Source: JACQHM01 sp964535215
Lineage (GTDB): Bacteria; Methylomirabilota; Methylomirabilia; Methylomirabilales; JACQHM01
NCBI GenBank assembly: GCA_964535215.1
Contig: CAZHST010000003.1
Span: 1-64,000, forward strand
Length of the DNA stretch: 64,000 nt
Reading direction: 5' to 3'
Positions 1 through 7,228 of this stretch are shown here, piece by piece; the stretch's first letter is position 1, and the number at the start of each line of letters is the position of its first letter. The translations under genes were made by a program, and so were the position numbers. The notes beneath the pieces are model-generated. The model saw only the letters and a program-made list of their open reading frames with translations, did no database searches and had not been told where the DNA came from.

Positions 1-983
1 ATCACCGTCGGGGTGACACGCCGGACCTCTCCCGACCGCCCCTCCACCGCCTTCGGCCCCCCTTGGATCCCTTCACCCGGGGTGAGCTGTCGCGGCAGGA
101 CCGGGGCAGCCATGAGGCCTTTGACACCCGGATCCCTCGACGGACGAGGTCCTGGTTGATCTTCCCGGATGTCCAATCGGGCAAGGCTTTGAGACCCCAC
201 GGGGGGCCCAACCTCCGCCCCCCTCCTGCTTTCAACCGCTTTTGGCCCTATGGGCTCGGCCGCAAACTGGCGGGGCTGGAGGGAAGGCCCCTCGAGGGCC
301 AAGGCTTCTAAAGAAGCCTTCGAGGGCCTCCGCTCTTCCCCAGCCTTGGTCGTGGGGAGCAGAGCCGGCCTCTTCACCTCGGCCGGGTGGACCACTCCCG
401 GGCTCTGGACAGCCTTCGGTCCGGCGGCCGAGAAAAGGGTCTGGGGGAGAAACGGGTTCACCTCGGGGATGAACGGTTTCACCACCCGCTTCACCGCCCC
501 CTGGCTGTCACCCTTCTCCTCGACCGTCAGCGCATGAGGCTGGGCGGCGGCCTGAGGCGGGGTGGCTTTGGGCGATTCGATCACCTTGGGCCCCGAGAGG
601 GGAAAAGGTTCAGGAGGGGAAGGAGGCTTCGCCTTTGGAGGAGAAGGCTTCACCCTCGGAGAGGGGCGTGCCTCTCGACGGGGCTCCTTCCTCGGCCTTT
701 CCGGTGTCTGTTCCCGTTTCGGGGCTTCCAGCTCGGTGAGCTTCAGGATGTGGACCGACATCGGAGGCCGTTCAAGCGGCCCGGTGTCTCGGGAGGGGAG
801 GAAGGCAAGGAGGGAAACAAGGCCAAGGTGGATCAACAGGGAGATGGCAATGTAGCGATCGAGGCCAGGACGGAGGGAGAGATCTGAAGGGCGTGGCAGG
901 GGAGCTCCCTTCTCCCGGAAGGTCATCCATGAGAAGAGGGATCTCAGAGAGACAGGGAACCCTTTTTCAAACGGGCCTCTCAT
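1..983 (-). CDS. TonB/TolA-like proline-rich envelope protein, 3' end beyond window
   Basis: An open frame runs from an ATG at 983 off the left edge with no stop. The start has a GGAG seven bases upstream; an in-frame ATG at 926 is an alternative. After a short cytoplasmic N-terminus comes one hydrophobic segment (IAISLLIHLGLVSLLAFL), followed by a long Pro/Lys/Glu/Arg-rich stretch with many KPSPP/AKPP-type motifs. This is the layout of TonB and TolA: an inner-membrane anchor plus a periplasm-spanning linker that passes proton-motive energy to outer-membrane transporters. The diagnostic C-terminal domain lies outside the window, so TonB, TolA or another linker protein cannot be separated. High GC and Pro content could also favour a spurious open frame, but the correctly placed membrane anchor and ribosome site argue for a gene. 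Confidence 0.6.
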   Translation of the reverse strand, partial: MRGPFEKGFPVSLRSLFSWMTFREKGAPLPRPSDLSLRPGLDRYIAISLLIHLGLVSLLAFLPSRDTGPLERPPMSVHILKLTELEAPKREQTPERPRKEPRREARPSPRVKPSPPKAKPPSPPEPFPLSGPKVIESPKATPPQAAAQPHALTVEEKGDSQGAVKRVVKPFIPEVNPFLPQTLFSAAGPKAVQSPGVVHPAEVKRPALLPTTKAGEERRPSKASLEALALEGPSLQPRQFAAEPIGPKAVESRRGAEVGPPVGSQSLARLDIREDQPGPRPSRDPGVKGLMAAPVLPRQLTPGEGIQGGPKAVEGRSGEVRRVTPTV

Positions 984-1099
984 CCGAGATCTCCAGGAAC
1001 GGCCGCTCTCCCAAACCTACAAAAATCCACCCATAGGCTTGGAGCAGCCATGCCCCTCTGGTGGAAGCTCCCCTGCCCTCCACCGCCTTCAGGGCCAGG

Positions 1100-1717
1100 T
1101 TACTGGAAGTCTCCCTCGGTGAACCTGATGCTCCAGCCCGTTGAACGGGGGTCAATCCGGATGGTGCGATCGTACTTCCCGGCCAGCCTGGGCCCGAACT
1201 GGGTGTCCACATAGGCCTGGGCAATGATCCGATGCTGGCCGATATCCAGGTTGGCCCCTGCCGACTGCTGGGGGTTCAACGTGTACTGATACTGGGCCGA
1301 CTCGGGCCGCGCGGGGTCGCTGGGATTGATAAACACGGAGACCCGCCAACGGGTGGCGTTCACGAACTCACCCCGCGTGGGGTCGCCGGTGTAGGTCCCG
1401 GGCACCGCCACGGCGGCGGCCTGCGGCTGAGGCGTCGGCGGCGGTGGGGGAGGCGCGGCGGCGACGGGTCCAGCATGCTCCCCCTGTTGCTGCACCGCCT
1501 GCAACTGATCGCCGAGCACCGCGCCGGTGAGGCCCCCGAGTCCCGCCCCGATCAAGGCTCCGGTCCCGGCCTTCCCCGTGGCGCTCCCGATGATCGCCCC
1601 CGTGGCCGCGCCCAGGGCTGCCCCCCCTAGGGTCCCCTTTTCCCGGGTGGTCAAGCCTCCGCTGGCACAGGCGCTGAACACGAGGGCTGCCATGCCGATC
1701 AACGCGATCCGTTTCAT
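1100..1717 (-). CDS. Glycine-zipper outer-membrane lipoprotein
   Basis: 205 aa. The start at 1717 (MKRIALIGMAALVFSACASG) gives a classic lipoprotein signal with lipobox FSAC and has AGGAGG upstream; a longer frame from 1756 lacks both. Residues about 30-75 form a glycine-zipper pair (GGAALGAATGAIIGSATG, then GALIGAGLGGLTGAVLG), as in SlyB/Pcp-like or OmpA-linked 2TM lipoproteins. A Pro/Ala/Gln linker follows, then about 100 aa rich in beta-strand-like sequence with no family I can name. It probably sits in the outer membrane or periplasm. A promoter with 17-bp spacing lies just upstream. Confidence 0.8.
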   Translation of the reverse strand: MKRIALIGMAALVFSACASGGLTTREKGTLGGAALGAATGAIIGSATGKAGTGALIGAGLGGLTGAVLGDQLQAVQQQGEHAGPVAAAPPPPPPTPQPQAAAVAVPGTYTGDPTRGEFVNATRWRVSVFINPSDPARPESAQYQYTLNPQQSAGANLDIGQHRIIAQAYVDTQFGPRLAGKYDRTIRIDPRSTGWSIRFTEGDFQ

Positions 1718-1746
1718 CCTTGCTCCCTCCTGAAAAACGATAGCTA

Positions 1747-1775
1747 AGTGTATCATACCTGAGGGGGCCGTTCAA
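1747..1775 (-). promoter_or_regulatory. Sigma70-type promoter of the glycine-zipper lipoprotein gene
   Basis: On the minus strand TTGAAC (1775-1770), a 17-bp spacer and TACACT (1752-1747). Start codon about 30 bp downstream at 1717. Confidence 0.5.
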
Positions 1776-1781
1776 GGTGAT

Positions 1782-2597
1782 TTACTTCACCCCCTGACCT
1801 TTCCGTCCCCCCCCAGGAGCCTTCTCACGCGCTCGACTCAGGTAGAGCAGGGTCCATGCCGAAGCCAGAAAGAGGAGGACGCTCACCACCTGGGCGGCCC
1901 GGAACCGGCCCAGCATGAGGCTGTCAACCCTTAACCCCTCGATGAAGAAGCGGCCAAAGGAGTAAAGGTTGAGATACCACAGGGCGAGAGCCCCCGGGGT
2001 TCCCTCGACCCGCTTCCGGAGGACGTAAAAGAGGATGGCAAAGATGAAGAGATCCCAAAGCGATTCGTAGAGAAATGTCGGGTGAAAATACTCATACTCC
2101 TGAAACTGAGGGGGGCGGTGGTATGGGTCAATATAGAGCTTCCAGGGGAGATCGGTGGGCCGGCCGAAGGCCTCCTGGTTGAAGAAATTCCCCCATCGTC
2201 CGATGGCCTGACCCAGGGCCAGGGGCGGCGCGAAGATGTCGAGGTAGGTTAAGATCGGAAGCCTCTTCAGCCAGCCGTAGAGGGCGATGGCCCCGATCCC
2301 TCCCAGGATCGCCCCATGAATGGCCAGGCCCCCTTCCCAGACGGCCACAATCTTGGCCGGCTGCTTTCCATAGTAGCCCCAGTTGAAGAGGACATAGTAG
2401 AGCCTTCCCCCGAGAAGGCCGGCCAAGACCCCCACGACGACCACATCCAGCAGCCGGTCCGGATCCTGCCCTCTCCGAAGGGCTTCACGATGGGCCAGGG
2501 CCGTCCCCAGCAGGACAGCCGTGGCGATCAGGAGACCGTACCAGCGGATGGCGAAAGGCCCAATCTGGATGGCAATGGCGCCTGGTGACGCAAACAT
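1782..2597 (-). CDS. lgt: Prolipoprotein diacylglyceryl transferase
   Basis: 271 aa, a normal length for Lgt. The enzyme moves a diacylglyceryl group from phosphatidylglycerol to the lipobox cysteine of prolipoproteins in the inner membrane. The N-terminus (IGPFAIRWYGLLIA) is the family's typical first segment. The Lgt signature appears as GGRLYYVLFNW, then HGAILGG and LALGQAIGRWGNFFNQEAFG, with the arginine and glutamate-containing motifs in place; the C-terminus has SFGRFFIEGLR and LGRFRAAQVVS. About seven hydrophobic segments are visible. It fits with several lipoproteins encoded nearby (1100-1717, 10537-11898, 36886-37272). Confidence 0.95.
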   Translation of the reverse strand: MFASPGAIAIQIGPFAIRWYGLLIATAVLLGTALAHREALRRGQDPDRLLDVVVVGVLAGLLGGRLYYVLFNWGYYGKQPAKIVAVWEGGLAIHGAILGGIGAIALYGWLKRLPILTYLDIFAPPLALGQAIGRWGNFFNQEAFGRPTDLPWKLYIDPYHRPPQFQEYEYFHPTFLYESLWDLFIFAILFYVLRKRVEGTPGALALWYLNLYSFGRFFIEGLRVDSLMLGRFRAAQVVSVLLFLASAWTLLYLSRAREKAPGGGRKGQGVK

Positions 2598-2665
2598 GGC
2601 CCCGCTTCCGGCAGCAACCCCTTATATAGCCACTTTAACGGAAAAATCCCCCCTGTCAAGGGAAA

Positions 2666-3610
2666 TTACGGCTCGAAAACCTCGTTGGCCTGGCTAAAGG
2701 CGAAACCGGGGCGCGGACCGCCTCCAAGGGCGTAAATCCTTCCCCCCACCACAGCAGCTCCAAGGCCGTGCCGGGCCGTGGGCATCGGGCTCAACGTCAG
2801 CCAGACATCCCTGGCTGGATCATAGCTTTCCACCGTATCGAAGGTCCCTTTTGGCTCCTCGCCTCCGAACACGTAGATCCGCTCACCCAAAACGGCCGCG
2901 GCGATCCCGCTTCTGGCCGTCGGCATCGGGCTCTTCCGCTGCCAGGTATCCTTGACCGGATCGTACTCCTCATTGAGGGAGAGGTTCCGACCATAGTCCC
3001 CGGCGATCCGTCCACCGATGGCGTAGAGCCTCCCCCCAACAACCGCTGCTGCCAGGTGGTCCCGGGGGGTGGGCATCGGCTTCCTCACTTGCCAAGCGTC
3101 CGTCACGGGATCGTAGACCTCGTTTGCCCCTGTGTTCCCCCCACGGCTATAGCCACCGATGGCGTAGAGCCTCCCCTGGAAGATACCGACAGCCAGCGCC
3201 CCCCGGGCCGTTGGCATCGGTGCCTTCCTTTCCCACCGGTCGGCCGCGGGATCGTACACCCAGGTCGTGTTCGTGGGCACCCAACCCTCCCGGAACCCTC
3301 CCACGACGTAGATCTTCCCCCCCAAGGCCCCGGCCCCCACATGATGGAGGGGGACGGGGAGGGGCGCTCTTGTCCTCCAACGGTCGGTGGCCGGATCGTA
3401 CTCTTCCACCGTCCCGACGGTTCCATGAGCGGCGAACCCGCCGATGACATAGATCCTTCCATCGAGGGCAACGGCCGCCACCTCGGTTCGGGGTGTAGGC
3501 ATCGGTGCCCTCTTCTCCCACCTCCCCGAAAGGACGACCTCCTCTGAGGCCAGGGGGAACAGATCCAGGAGGAACACCAGGACCACAGGCAGCAAAAGGA
3601 TTCTTCGCAC
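2666..3610 (-). CDS. Secreted Kelch-repeat beta-propeller protein
   Basis: 314 aa with an N-terminal signal peptide (MRRILLLPVVLVFLLDLFPLASE). Six Kelch repeats fill the rest, each of the form PMPTxR...GGRIYVIGG...VEEYDPATDxW, consistent with one closed six-bladed propeller. Kelch propellers of this size bind proteins or sugars; no catalytic (galactose oxidase or sialate mutarotase) residues can be assigned. It is likely periplasmic or exported. It starts 4 bp downstream of the epimerase gene's stop and may be co-transcribed with it. Confidence 0.85.
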   Translation of the reverse strand: MRRILLLPVVLVFLLDLFPLASEEVVLSGRWEKRAPMPTPRTEVAAVALDGRIYVIGGFAAHGTVGTVEEYDPATDRWRTRAPLPVPLHHVGAGALGGKIYVVGGFREGWVPTNTTWVYDPAADRWERKAPMPTARGALAVGIFQGRLYAIGGYSRGGNTGANEVYDPVTDAWQVRKPMPTPRDHLAAAVVGGRLYAIGGRIAGDYGRNLSLNEEYDPVKDTWQRKSPMPTARSGIAAAVLGERIYVFGGEEPKGTFDTVESYDPARDVWLTLSPMPTARHGLGAAVVGGRIYALGGGPRPGFAFSQANEVFEP

Positions 3611-3614
3611 CTTT

Positions 3615-4535
3615 TTAGCCTTTCTGGCGGGCCGGATTCGAGGCGACGGGCCTCCCTCCTGTCCTGCCCGTCTGTCTTGGGTGGAGGAGATACTCCAGCC
3701 CCTCGGAGAGGGGCATCGGCTGGAAGCCGAAGGTCTTCTTCAGACAATCGGGTTCGACAAGGGCCTCCGACCGGAGGAGGTCCAGGAGGTCAGGAGCGAG
3801 GAAGGAACCCCGGAAGAGGCTGACAGAGAAGGAAGGGAGGCGGAGCAGAAACCTTTTGAGCCCGAGCGTCTCCGAGATCAGCCTGACGATCTCCTCCAGG
3901 GTGAAGGCTTCAGGGCCCGCCAAGGGAACCACCCTCCAGGCCAAGTCGCTCTCTGCCAAGGCCTTCAGGATGCAGGACGCCACATCCCCCACCCAGACGG
4001 GCTGGAGGCGGGCCCTTCCCCCGACGAGAGGGACCAGGGGAAGCCGATGAACCACCCGGGCCAAAGAGGAGATAAAACGATCCCCTTCCCCAAAGATCAC
4101 CGAAGACCGGAGGATCGTGAAAGGGAGACCACTCTCCCGGACCGCCACCTCCTCCCTCCACCGGCTTGAGAGAAAAGGGAAGGAGGGATCAGGTCGGGCA
4201 CCGATGATGCTTAAGTACACGAAGCGTTCGATCCCCGCTTTTGTCGCCGCCGCGAGGAGGCTTCGGATCGCCGCGAAATGGGTCTCGGGACCCATGACCC
4301 CCTTCCCTGCCCCGAATCGCCCGGCCAGGTGGATGATCCGGTCAACCCCGGCAATGGCCTCTCCCAGGGAGTCCTGGTCCTCAAGGGTAGCAGGGTAAAG
4401 CTCCACCCCCGACTCCCCCAGCCGCGGGAGGGTTGCTCCCCTGGGTACCAAAAAGCGGACCTTCTCCCCGGCGGCGGCCAGCCGCTTCACCAGATGGGCC
4501 CCCAGGAAGCCAACGCCGTCGGTGACAAGGATCAT
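3615..4535 (-). CDS. NAD(P)-binding extended SDR (NDUFA9/epimerase-like)
   Basis: 306 aa from the ATG at 4535, which has AAAGG upstream; a GTG nine bases earlier is also open. The N-terminus MILVTDGVGFLGAHLVKRL is the Rossmann GxxGxxG region, but the first glycine of the usual TGATGFLG is aspartate. DRIIHLAGRFG and YLSIIGARPDPSFPFLSSRWREEVAVRESGLPFTILRSS (in parts) match the atypical 'complex I NDUFA9-like' SDR branch, which binds NAD(P)H but often lacks the YxxxK catalytic pair. The substrate is unknown; quinone, sugar or hopanoid precursors are possibilities in this branch. Confidence 0.75.
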   Translation of the reverse strand: MILVTDGVGFLGAHLVKRLAAAGEKVRFLVPRGATLPRLGESGVELYPATLEDQDSLGEAIAGVDRIIHLAGRFGAGKGVMGPETHFAAIRSLLAAATKAGIERFVYLSIIGARPDPSFPFLSSRWREEVAVRESGLPFTILRSSVIFGEGDRFISSLARVVHRLPLVPLVGGRARLQPVWVGDVASCILKALAESDLAWRVVPLAGPEAFTLEEIVRLISETLGLKRFLLRLPSFSVSLFRGSFLAPDLLDLLRSEALVEPDCLKKTFGFQPMPLSEGLEYLLHPRQTGRTGGRPVASNPARQKG

Positions 4536-4555
4536 CGGCCCCACCTTTCAGCCGG

Positions 4556-4717
4556 TCAGCTTTTCCGAGAGGTCTTGGCAAAGAAGGTCGCCAGGAGGGG
4601 CTCGGCCTTCCCGTCACACTTGGGGCACTTGGCCCCTTCCGTCTCCCGTTCCTTAATCGTCATCACCACCGTAAACTCATGGCCGCAGGCATTGCACTTA
4701 AAGTCATAGGCAGGCAT
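4556..4717 (-). CDS. Small FmdB-type zinc-ribbon protein
   Basis: 53 aa, starting MPAYDFKCNACGHEF and containing a second CPKC pair at residues 31-34, so two CxxC knuckles make one zinc ribbon. The ATG at 4717 has a near-perfect AAGGAGGTG Shine-Dalgarno. This matches the FmdB/CxxC_CxxC_SSSS putative regulatory family; partner and role are unknown. A related ribbon is encoded at 33382-33585. Confidence 0.85.
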   Translation of the reverse strand: MPAYDFKCNACGHEFTVVMTIKERETEGAKCPKCDGKAEPLLATFFAKTSRKS

Positions 4718-4868
4718 GGTTCCACCTCCTTAACCATCGCGAGGGGTCTCCGAGGGGACCCCCCTCCACACCTCACCTTTTACCCCTCCCCAGGGCAAGA
4801 CACCCAACCAATCCTTAAACAATAGGGCCCTTCCTCCAAGAGGCCCCGGTTCTCCCCACCAGGTAAGG

Positions 4869-5216
4869 TTAGGCCGCCGGAGCCTGGACCTCTTCGCGGA
4901 GCTTTCTTAAGAGTCGCTTCATCCGCTTGATCTCTGCCCTGGCCTTCTCCAGGCGTCCTCGATCCTTGACCTCCAAAGCCTGATCCCTCTCCTTCTTCAA
5001 GAGCCTGATCTTGGCTTTCAGCTCGGACGCGACAGGGGGCTTTCGGGCTTTCCTCACCTCCGGTGGGCGGAGGCCCAATCGAACCTCCTCGGCGATGATG
5101 GCATCAATCAGTTGATCTTTGGACATCGCCGAGACCCCTTTGATCTCGGGGTACCTCTCCAGGGCCAGCTCTCTCAGCTTGGTGACCGTCAGCTTCTTCA
5201 GCTCCTCCCGTTCCAT
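4869..5216 (-). CDS. Rho N-terminal (SAP-like) domain protein
   Basis: 115 aa from the ATG at 5216 (GGGAGG five bases before); an alternative ATG lies at 5243. Residues about 1-45 (LKKLTVTKLRELALERYPEIKGVSAMSKDQL in parts) match the Rho N-terminal helix-extended-loop-helix fold that binds nucleic acid. The rest is a Lys/Arg/Glu-rich predicted coiled coil (LKAKIRLLKKERDQALEVKD, then RAEIKRMKRLLRKLREEV). There is no Rho ATPase, so it is probably a small DNA- or RNA-binding protein of unknown role. Confidence 0.75.
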   Translation of the reverse strand: MEREELKKLTVTKLRELALERYPEIKGVSAMSKDQLIDAIIAEEVRLGLRPPEVRKARKPPVASELKAKIRLLKKERDQALEVKDRGRLEKARAEIKRMKRLLRKLREEVQAPAA

Positions 5217-5312
5217 CGGGCCCTCCCGGTGTCCCCGATCCATCGGCAGATCCCTACCGGTATTATATCCCGTCCCAAAGAAAAATCAACAGGCACGCGG
5301 GTGGGGTCGGGT

Positions 5313-6071
5313 CTAATCAATATAAAAGCCGCCGTTGACATCCACCACCTCGCCGGTGATATAGCCAGCCTCCTCCGACGCCAGGAACAGGACCGTCGAG
5401 GCGATATCCCCAGGACGGCCGAAACGGCCGAGGGGGATCGCCTGAAGCGCGGCCGCCCCCTTCTCCCCCTCTGTCACGGCGCGGACCAGATCAGTCTCCA
5501 CAAACCCGGGACAGATGGCATTGACGGTGACAAAAGGGGCCGCCTCCCGGGCGAGGCCGCGGGTCAGTCCCAGCATCCCTGCCTTGGCAGCCGCGTAGGC
5601 CGTCCGGCTCAGGGCCGGGGGGCCCCCTCCTGTCTTGGCATTGGCCGAAGAGATGTTGATGATCCTCCCCCACTTCCGCTCCAGCATGAACGGGAGGGCG
5701 GCATGGCAGTAGTTGAAAGCCCCCTTGAGGTGCACGGCGATCACCCGGTCCCACCGGGCCTCATCCAGCTCCAGAAAGGGCGTCGGCTCGGCGATCCCGG
5801 CATTGTTCACCAGGATATCCAGGCCCCCCAACTCTTTCACGACCTCCCCGACGACCTCCTTCGCCCGCCCGTACTCCGCCACATCGGCCTGAAGGGCCAG
5901 GACCCTGCGGTCGAACCTCCGGACCTCCTCCGCCGCCTTTCGGGCGGTCTCTCCATCCAGATCCACAAGAGCGACATGGGCCCCTTGCCTGGCCAGCATG
6001 AGGGCAATGCCTTTCCCGATCCCCCGCCCTGCCCCGGTGACGAGGGCCACCTTGCCGTCAAGTCGAAACAT
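5313..6071 (-). CDS. Short-chain dehydrogenase/reductase (FabG-like)
   Basis: 252 aa, a typical classical SDR. Motifs: TGAGRGIG at 12-19 (cofactor), NNAG at 89-92, Ser141/Ser142, and Tyr159-xxx-Lys163 (catalytic), plus a C-terminal ITGEVVDVNGGFYID. An aspartate-rich end of beta-2 (LVDLDG) suggests NAD rather than NADP. It could reduce 3-oxoacyl-ACP, acetoacetyl-CoA or another ketone; substrate cannot be read from sequence. The ATG is preceded by AAAGGAG. It follows the methyltransferase gene (6131-7183) by about 60 bp on the same strand. Confidence 0.85.
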   Translation of the reverse strand: MFRLDGKVALVTGAGRGIGKGIALMLARQGAHVALVDLDGETARKAAEEVRRFDRRVLALQADVAEYGRAKEVVGEVVKELGGLDILVNNAGIAEPTPFLELDEARWDRVIAVHLKGAFNYCHAALPFMLERKWGRIINISSANAKTGGGPPALSRTAYAAAKAGMLGLTRGLAREAAPFVTVNAICPGFVETDLVRAVTEGEKGAAALQAIPLGRFGRPGDIASTVLFLASEEAGYITGEVVDVNGGFYID

Positions 6072-6130
6072 TCAGCTCCTTTCCCGTGGCGCCCCACGCC
6101 GGTTAGACATGGGTTAGACACCTCCCCGCC

Positions 6131-7183
6131 TCACCCCCGAGGCCGCCGGCCAGCAATGATAGCATCAGCGCCCCCCCGGGCAAAGAAGAGACTCGTCTCG
6201 AAGCCTCCCGACTGGATGGCGCTGGCAAGGGATTCGCCATCCAGAATGGCTGTGCCGCACAGCTCCTCCCACATCTGAAGGCTGACCAGGAGATGGGTGG
6301 CAGGGTTTCGCAAGGCCCGACGGTCTTGGGGGTAGTTCGCATCCCACACCACCAAATAGCCCCCCGGCTTCAGGGCCTGGAATACCCGCCCCAAGAACGG
6401 CTGGTGGACGTGCCAGATGTCGTGGAAACAGGCGTTCATCGTCACCAGATCCACCGGCTCCGGAAAGCGGTACTCGGTCATGTCCGCCTGCTCAAAGGAT
6501 GCCCGGCCCTGAAGGCCCAGGGCACCGGCCCGCTCCCGGCAGGCCCTGAGGTTCGCAGGAACGAAATCAACGCCGATACCCTTGAGCTTCGGAAACTGGC
6601 TGAGGAGGGTCAGCAAGAACCAGCCGTTTCCACACCCGAGATCCACCGCGAGGCCGCCCCGCTCCCCCACCTCGCGATAGGCCGGGACCCGGGGCAGGAT
6701 CTCGTTCAAGAACGTCTCCTTCTGCGACCGCTCCAGCATCTCCCCGAAGGCCTCGGCGAGGAGGGGGTAGCGTTTCAGGAGGGCGAAGCCAGGATGGCTC
6801 CCGTTCCGCAGCTGCTCGGCAAAGTCATAGCCGGTGACGGTGAAAAAGAAGGCACTCTGGAGAAGGCCTCCCAGGTAGTCGGGGCTCTCCCGTGTCAGGA
6901 ATGTGGAGGCCTCGGGCGTCAACGTGTAACCCTCGCCGAGCTGGTCCAGGTGGCCAACGGCGTAGGCCGCCTCGCACCACATAGCGATGTAGCTGGGATC
7001 AAGGCCCACCCGGCGAGCCAACTGCTGGGCGGTGAGGGGCTCACCGACCAAGCAGTCGTAGAGGCGGTGGATCACACCAATGGCGGCCACGGTGGTTTCG
7101 AGACAGGCACTCGTCAAACCGAAGAAACGCCCCCGGGCCGCCTCCAGCGCCTCGGACTCCAGTCTCTTCATCGGTGTCGCCAT
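6131..7183 (-). CDS. SAM-dependent methyltransferase with winged-helix dimerisation domain
   Basis: 350 aa with AAGGAGG before the ATG. The N-terminal about 100 residues (LTAQQLARRVGLDPSYIAMW, GHLDQLGEGYTLT) form the winged-helix part found in O-methyltransferases of the hydroxyneurospoRENE/acetylserotonin type. The SAM-binding motif DLGCGNG is at 181-187, with the acidic residue of motif 2 in GVDFVPAN and a post-motif LKPGGYLVVWDAN. Similar proteins methylate small molecules such as quinone or pigment precursors; the substrate here is unknown. The catalytic His of plant-type OMTs is not obvious; NACFHDIWHVH lies in the active-site region. Confidence 0.8.
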   Translation of the reverse strand: MATPMKRLESEALEAARGRFFGLTSACLETTVAAIGVIHRLYDCLVGEPLTAQQLARRVGLDPSYIAMWCEAAYAVGHLDQLGEGYTLTPEASTFLTRESPDYLGGLLQSAFFFTVTGYDFAEQLRNGSHPGFALLKRYPLLAEAFGEMLERSQKETFLNEILPRVPAYREVGERGGLAVDLGCGNGWFLLTLLSQFPKLKGIGVDFVPANLRACRERAGALGLQGRASFEQADMTEYRFPEPVDLVTMNACFHDIWHVHQPFLGRVFQALKPGGYLVVWDANYPQDRRALRNPATHLLVSLQMWEELCGTAILDGESLASAIQSGGFETSLFFARGGADAIIAGRRPRG

Positions 7184-7228
7184 GATGTCCCTCCTTTTCC
7201 AGGAGCCTAGAAACTTCCTACAGGGTGG

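Noticed and set aside
2797..3547. Long open frames opposite or beside the Kelch gene
   Set aside because: They mirror the repeated Kelch codons in GC-rich DNA and have no ribosome sites or recognisable domains.
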